From NCBI GenBank assembly GCA_009741485.1, contig CM019220.1:24890646-24954645 (forward strand): DNA of 64,000 nt, read 5' to 3'. Shown here in pieces: positions 60,801-64,000 of this stretch. Position 1 is the stretch's first letter. The number at the start of each line of letters is the position of its first letter. This stretch comes from Malurus cyaneus samueli. Taxonomy: Eukaryota; Chordata; Aves; Passeriformes; Maluridae. Both the position numbers and the translations under genes were made by a program. The notes under the pieces are model-generated. The model did not search any database and was not told the DNA's origin. It worked only from the letters and a program-made list of their open reading frames with translations.

Positions 60801-62784
60801 ACATGTCATTTGCATGAAGGGGAGCAACTTGATAAATGGTAGTGTTCAATACAGTATGGAGTAAAAAATGTCTGTTTTTGTCTCACAAAGAGCCAAAGAA
60901 AATGCCTTCCTGAGCAAATAATCTGGAGAGCTGATACTTAGAAATATAAAAAAGAATACTTATTTTGGTTTTGCGTCTCTGAGTTGGTAAAGCTGGGGAA
61001 TGTAATAGGCTAAAAAGAAGCCCAACCTGTGATTTCAGGTGCATATGGTATGACAACATACACAATGTTCTCATTGTTCCTTAAATGATAGAGAATCTTA
61101 AACTGGGTAACAAAAGCATCAGAAGCAATAAATCCCTTTTACCTGGAAGGAGGTGTATCTTTCTCTTGTTTTTGCTGGTTTTGGAATTCAGCAAAGCATA
61201 TGTTTGTTTGAGCCCTGGAAAAGAGTTCAGTTAATGGAATTGGAAAGAACTGCTTCTCTTCAGAGAAGAGACTTTTTAATGAGTCCTAATTATCAGGAAT
61301 TCTGAAAAACAATCTAGAAACTTTGCTTACTGGATCTCTACACTATTTTATACGTTAATGATAGGGTAGATAGCAATTCCTTTTTAGCAGCTATTTTAAG
61401 GTTTTTCAGTCATAATTTCTTGTAAAGTTTTAAAATTGTCCTGCAGGCTCTCTGTAGCTTCTGCTCCAAGGATTTAATACTAAGTGGTGGCTCCCAACAC
61501 ACTAAACTTACTGCAGGGTGGATGAGGGTTAAGTTCATATGACTGGCTAATTAGTTAGGCTCTAGGAAATGGAATACCACCATCCTCAGCGTAGCTGTGG
61601 GCAGAGACAGCCACTGTCATGCAGCCTGAAGTGTATGCAGAGGATGTGACTGAAGGAGACATCCAGTGGGGTTTTCTGTGACAACAAAGTTCAGCTTTTT
61701 GAGGTTGTGAACTCTATGCTGTACTGACCTTCCAACAAGGTATTTGTGACTACAGGGTTTCTTCATTGTTTTTTCTTCCTTTACATCCAGCCACAAAAAG
61801 TTAAGCATGGCCATGCTGTTGAGATTTTTAAAAAAGGACTTAAGCAATTCTGCCAGTTCCAGAAGGGCTTTGAATACAGTAACACTTATATCATGGAAAG
61901 GAAAACTCTTTTTTAAAGTGGGTTGCATTGCAAGGCTCCTTCCCTGCAGCGCAAGGATTCTGTGGCTGCCAGCTGCAAATCTGCATGAAGTGTGAATCAA
62001 GTTTCAAGACCAAAACCCCCAAATTATGACTGGCTTAAGTGCATGAGACTTGTTTTCCCCCAACTGTGACATTTCTCTGTGCCTATATGCCTTTCATCCA
62101 GCATAAGACTGTACTCTCCAACAAAATAATAACGCATGTGAACTGTGGAGAGATGGTGAAAATGAATTTTTCTGTTTAAATATATAATGGCAGATAACTA
62201 TTATCATTGCTATTACTTTTAACCAGTGTGAATAATACTTGAAATACTTTTCATGCTGCTGAGGAAATACACAGATATTTTTTATTGTTTTTATCAATCT
62301 GCCTCATTCATTTCTTAGCACAAGGCCTTTCCAGAGGGTTGGCAATAGCCTTTCTTCTCCAACAAACAGATTGATTTAGGAGTACTGCTACCCATTATTG
62401 CTACATTGGAGGAGAAATGGTAGTTTATGAACTAATCTATACTATCCTCCCAAACCATAGATTTTGATAATGGAAAATTCAGTTTAATGCTCTAATAAAC
62501 CATGGTCTGATACATACTGTGCCAGTTAGCCTAGAATGTGGATGTATTTGAAATTTGATATTTTCAGCAACATTTGAGACTTCATTTTGAAGTAAATGTA
62601 AGTGCCTGGGTGAGTGAAAGCATTGCATTTTTTTGTTATAAAATAAGTAACAGGTTACTAAAGAAGTATCTTTCTTCTGTTAAATATCTGAGCACTTCCT
62701 TATATCCCTGTAAAAGTCAGCTTCCCTGGCATAGGAAGGGAGTAGATTTAAATCTGTGGGAGGACGGCACTGACAATAAGATAG

Positions 62785-62965
62785 TGCTTGTGTGGTGGTT
62801 TAAAACCAGCTGGAAATTCAATTCCAAATAAGCAGCTCCCCTCCCGCTGCCCCCTCTGATGAGAAAGGGACAAATGCAGAAACTATGGGTTGAAATAAAA
62901 AACCAGAAATAAGATGAAAAATTAACAGCAACAGTATTGATAACAGAAGTATACAAAAGAGAGGG
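62785..62965 (-). mobile_element. Avian endogenous-retrovirus LTR-like fragment
   Basis: Begins TGTGGTGGTTTAAAACCAGC and runs through a short C-rich patch, a GGGTTGAAATAAA-like stretch and an A-rich part. This resembles the 3' end, in reverse, of a common bird ERV LTR. Only about 180 bases are recognisable; no internal viral coding sequence was seen. Identification is from memory and tentative. Confidence 0.5.
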
Positions 62966-64000
62966 TGATTTAAACACAGAGACAGTCCAGAGTGCTGGTT
63001 GTTGACTATTTTCTCTGAGAAAGAAACAGAGCAGAATAGTACATGCTCACTATTTCTCTCCCCCGCCCCAAATGAATCGAGTGGTGTAGAATAGCAACCT
63101 GCTCACGTGCACATGGCTTTAAGCTTCACCCACTTCTAGACACCTTCAAGCAAAACTGGGACAACTTGGAAGAAGAGCGCTTGAGTGTTTTGTATCTGAA
63201 GACTGAGATTTGCTTGAAAACATGCTGAAGTGAAACAATAGTCCTTGTGATAATGGTATGCAGTGCCAAAAGAGGGGAGCTGTGTAAAAAAAGAAAATAT
63301 TTTGCTGTTGGAGCAAGTTTACTTCATTGGGAGGGTTTGTGGAGTTTGTTCAGACAGGAATGTTGTGTGTACTGTGGATTTTAAAAAAATATCTCAGTAC
63401 TAATGTAAAGAAGACAGATATTAGGGCTGAGGGGTCTTAATGATGTGAATAACCAAGTTTGCCTGCCAGCAAGAGGATGTCTTTGCCAAACTTTCTTCTC
63501 CCGCGTTTCATGCCTGACCTGCTGTGCTTTGTTGTCCTTTTCTGCCCCTATTGTGTCTGTTTCTGCAGAGAGCTGCACAGCCCACTGGCTGGAAATGATT
63601 CTTCTAAAATAAATTAAAATACAGCCAAAGACTAGGGAAAATGTTGATAGAGTGAAGAAACAGTTGTTTCTTTTAAGAGATGCATCTGTGTTTCTGATAC
63701 TCAGCTCCTGCATGTAACAGGTCTTTCTGTTGACTACATGGTTGACCCTTTTGGGTCTGGGATACCTTCAGAGAAAAGCACGGTGAGTAGCAGAAAATAG
63801 CCTCTGCCTTTTCCTAGACAGGGACCTGAACCCTTGAGCGGTGCTAGTTTGGGACATTGTCCCTCTTGCAGTTCCCTGCTGTTTGAAATCCATTCTACTC
63901 TGTGCATGTGAATGCCCCTCTTTGAGGGGCTTCTTGGCTATCCCTGGCCTAGCAGAAGCAGTCGTGGAGAGATGTGGCTAACTCAATTAATACAGCCTCT

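Larger units (their letters stand above)
55260..64000. other. Intergenic DNA upstream of ACADL
   Basis: No exon of a recognised gene. In human the next gene beyond ACADL is MYL1, but no myosin light chain sequence was seen here. Contents: nested inverted repeat (55.33 kb), T/G tract (56.73 kb), hairpin (57.78 kb) and LTR-like fragment (62.8 kb). A 127-codon minus-strand frame at 62000-61617 shows no domain. Confidence 0.7.

Noticed and set aside
61617..62000. 127-codon minus-strand open frame in the intergenic region
   Set aside because: No domain or similarity to MYL1 or other neighbours that I recognise; may be an old repeat, but I cannot name one.

Overview
This is a window of a vertebrate nuclear genome, almost certainly a bird. 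The coding exons spell two conserved vertebrate genes, ACADL and KANSL1L, split by canonical GT-AG introns. The repeats that can be recognised are avian: CR1 LINE 3' ends at about 46.6-47.1 kb and 51.16-51.33 kb, and a fragment resembling an avian endogenous-retrovirus LTR near 62.8 kb. The background is AT-rich with CpG islands at the two promoters. The gene order KANSL1L-ACADL is the same as on human 2q34. No prokaryotic-style operon, CRISPR array, rRNA or tRNA was seen.

Layout, with both genes transcribed right to left (minus strand). Bases 1-32283 hold the 5' half of KANSL1L: five coding exons (32252-31165, 16494-16353, 12636-12439, 9740-9619, 5311-5110) that join in frame into 584 residues. 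The rest of the protein, including the PEHE domain, lies beyond the left edge. A long first intron (about 32.3-38.2 kb) leads back to the KANSL1L CpG-island promoter at about 38.17-38.76 kb, which carries NRF1-, CCAAT-, GC-box- and CRE-like sites. Less than 1 kb further right is the end of ACADL: stop codon at 39539-39537 and poly(A) signal at 39449-39444. ACADL is complete, with 11 exons from 39537 to 54623 encoding 431 residues, and its CpG-island promoter starts at about 54.62 kb. From about 55 to 64 kb the window is intergenic DNA upstream of ACADL, with low-complexity tracts, inverted repeats and one LTR-like fragment, and no gene I can support.

The genes are neighbours by conserved synteny and not by shared pathway. 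ACADL encodes mitochondrial long-chain acyl-CoA dehydrogenase, a flavoprotein that carries out the first step of beta-oxidation. KANSL1L is a paralogue of KANSL1, the scaffold of the nuclear NSL histone acetyltransferase complex. I did not find an undescribed biological system. The points most worth checking are splice-site oddities (a NAGNAG acceptor in KANSL1L and pyrimidine-poor acceptors in ACADL), a CR1 copy filling most of ACADL intron 6, unexplained GC-rich and T/G-only blocks, and a nested inverted repeat at 55.33-55.42 kb.
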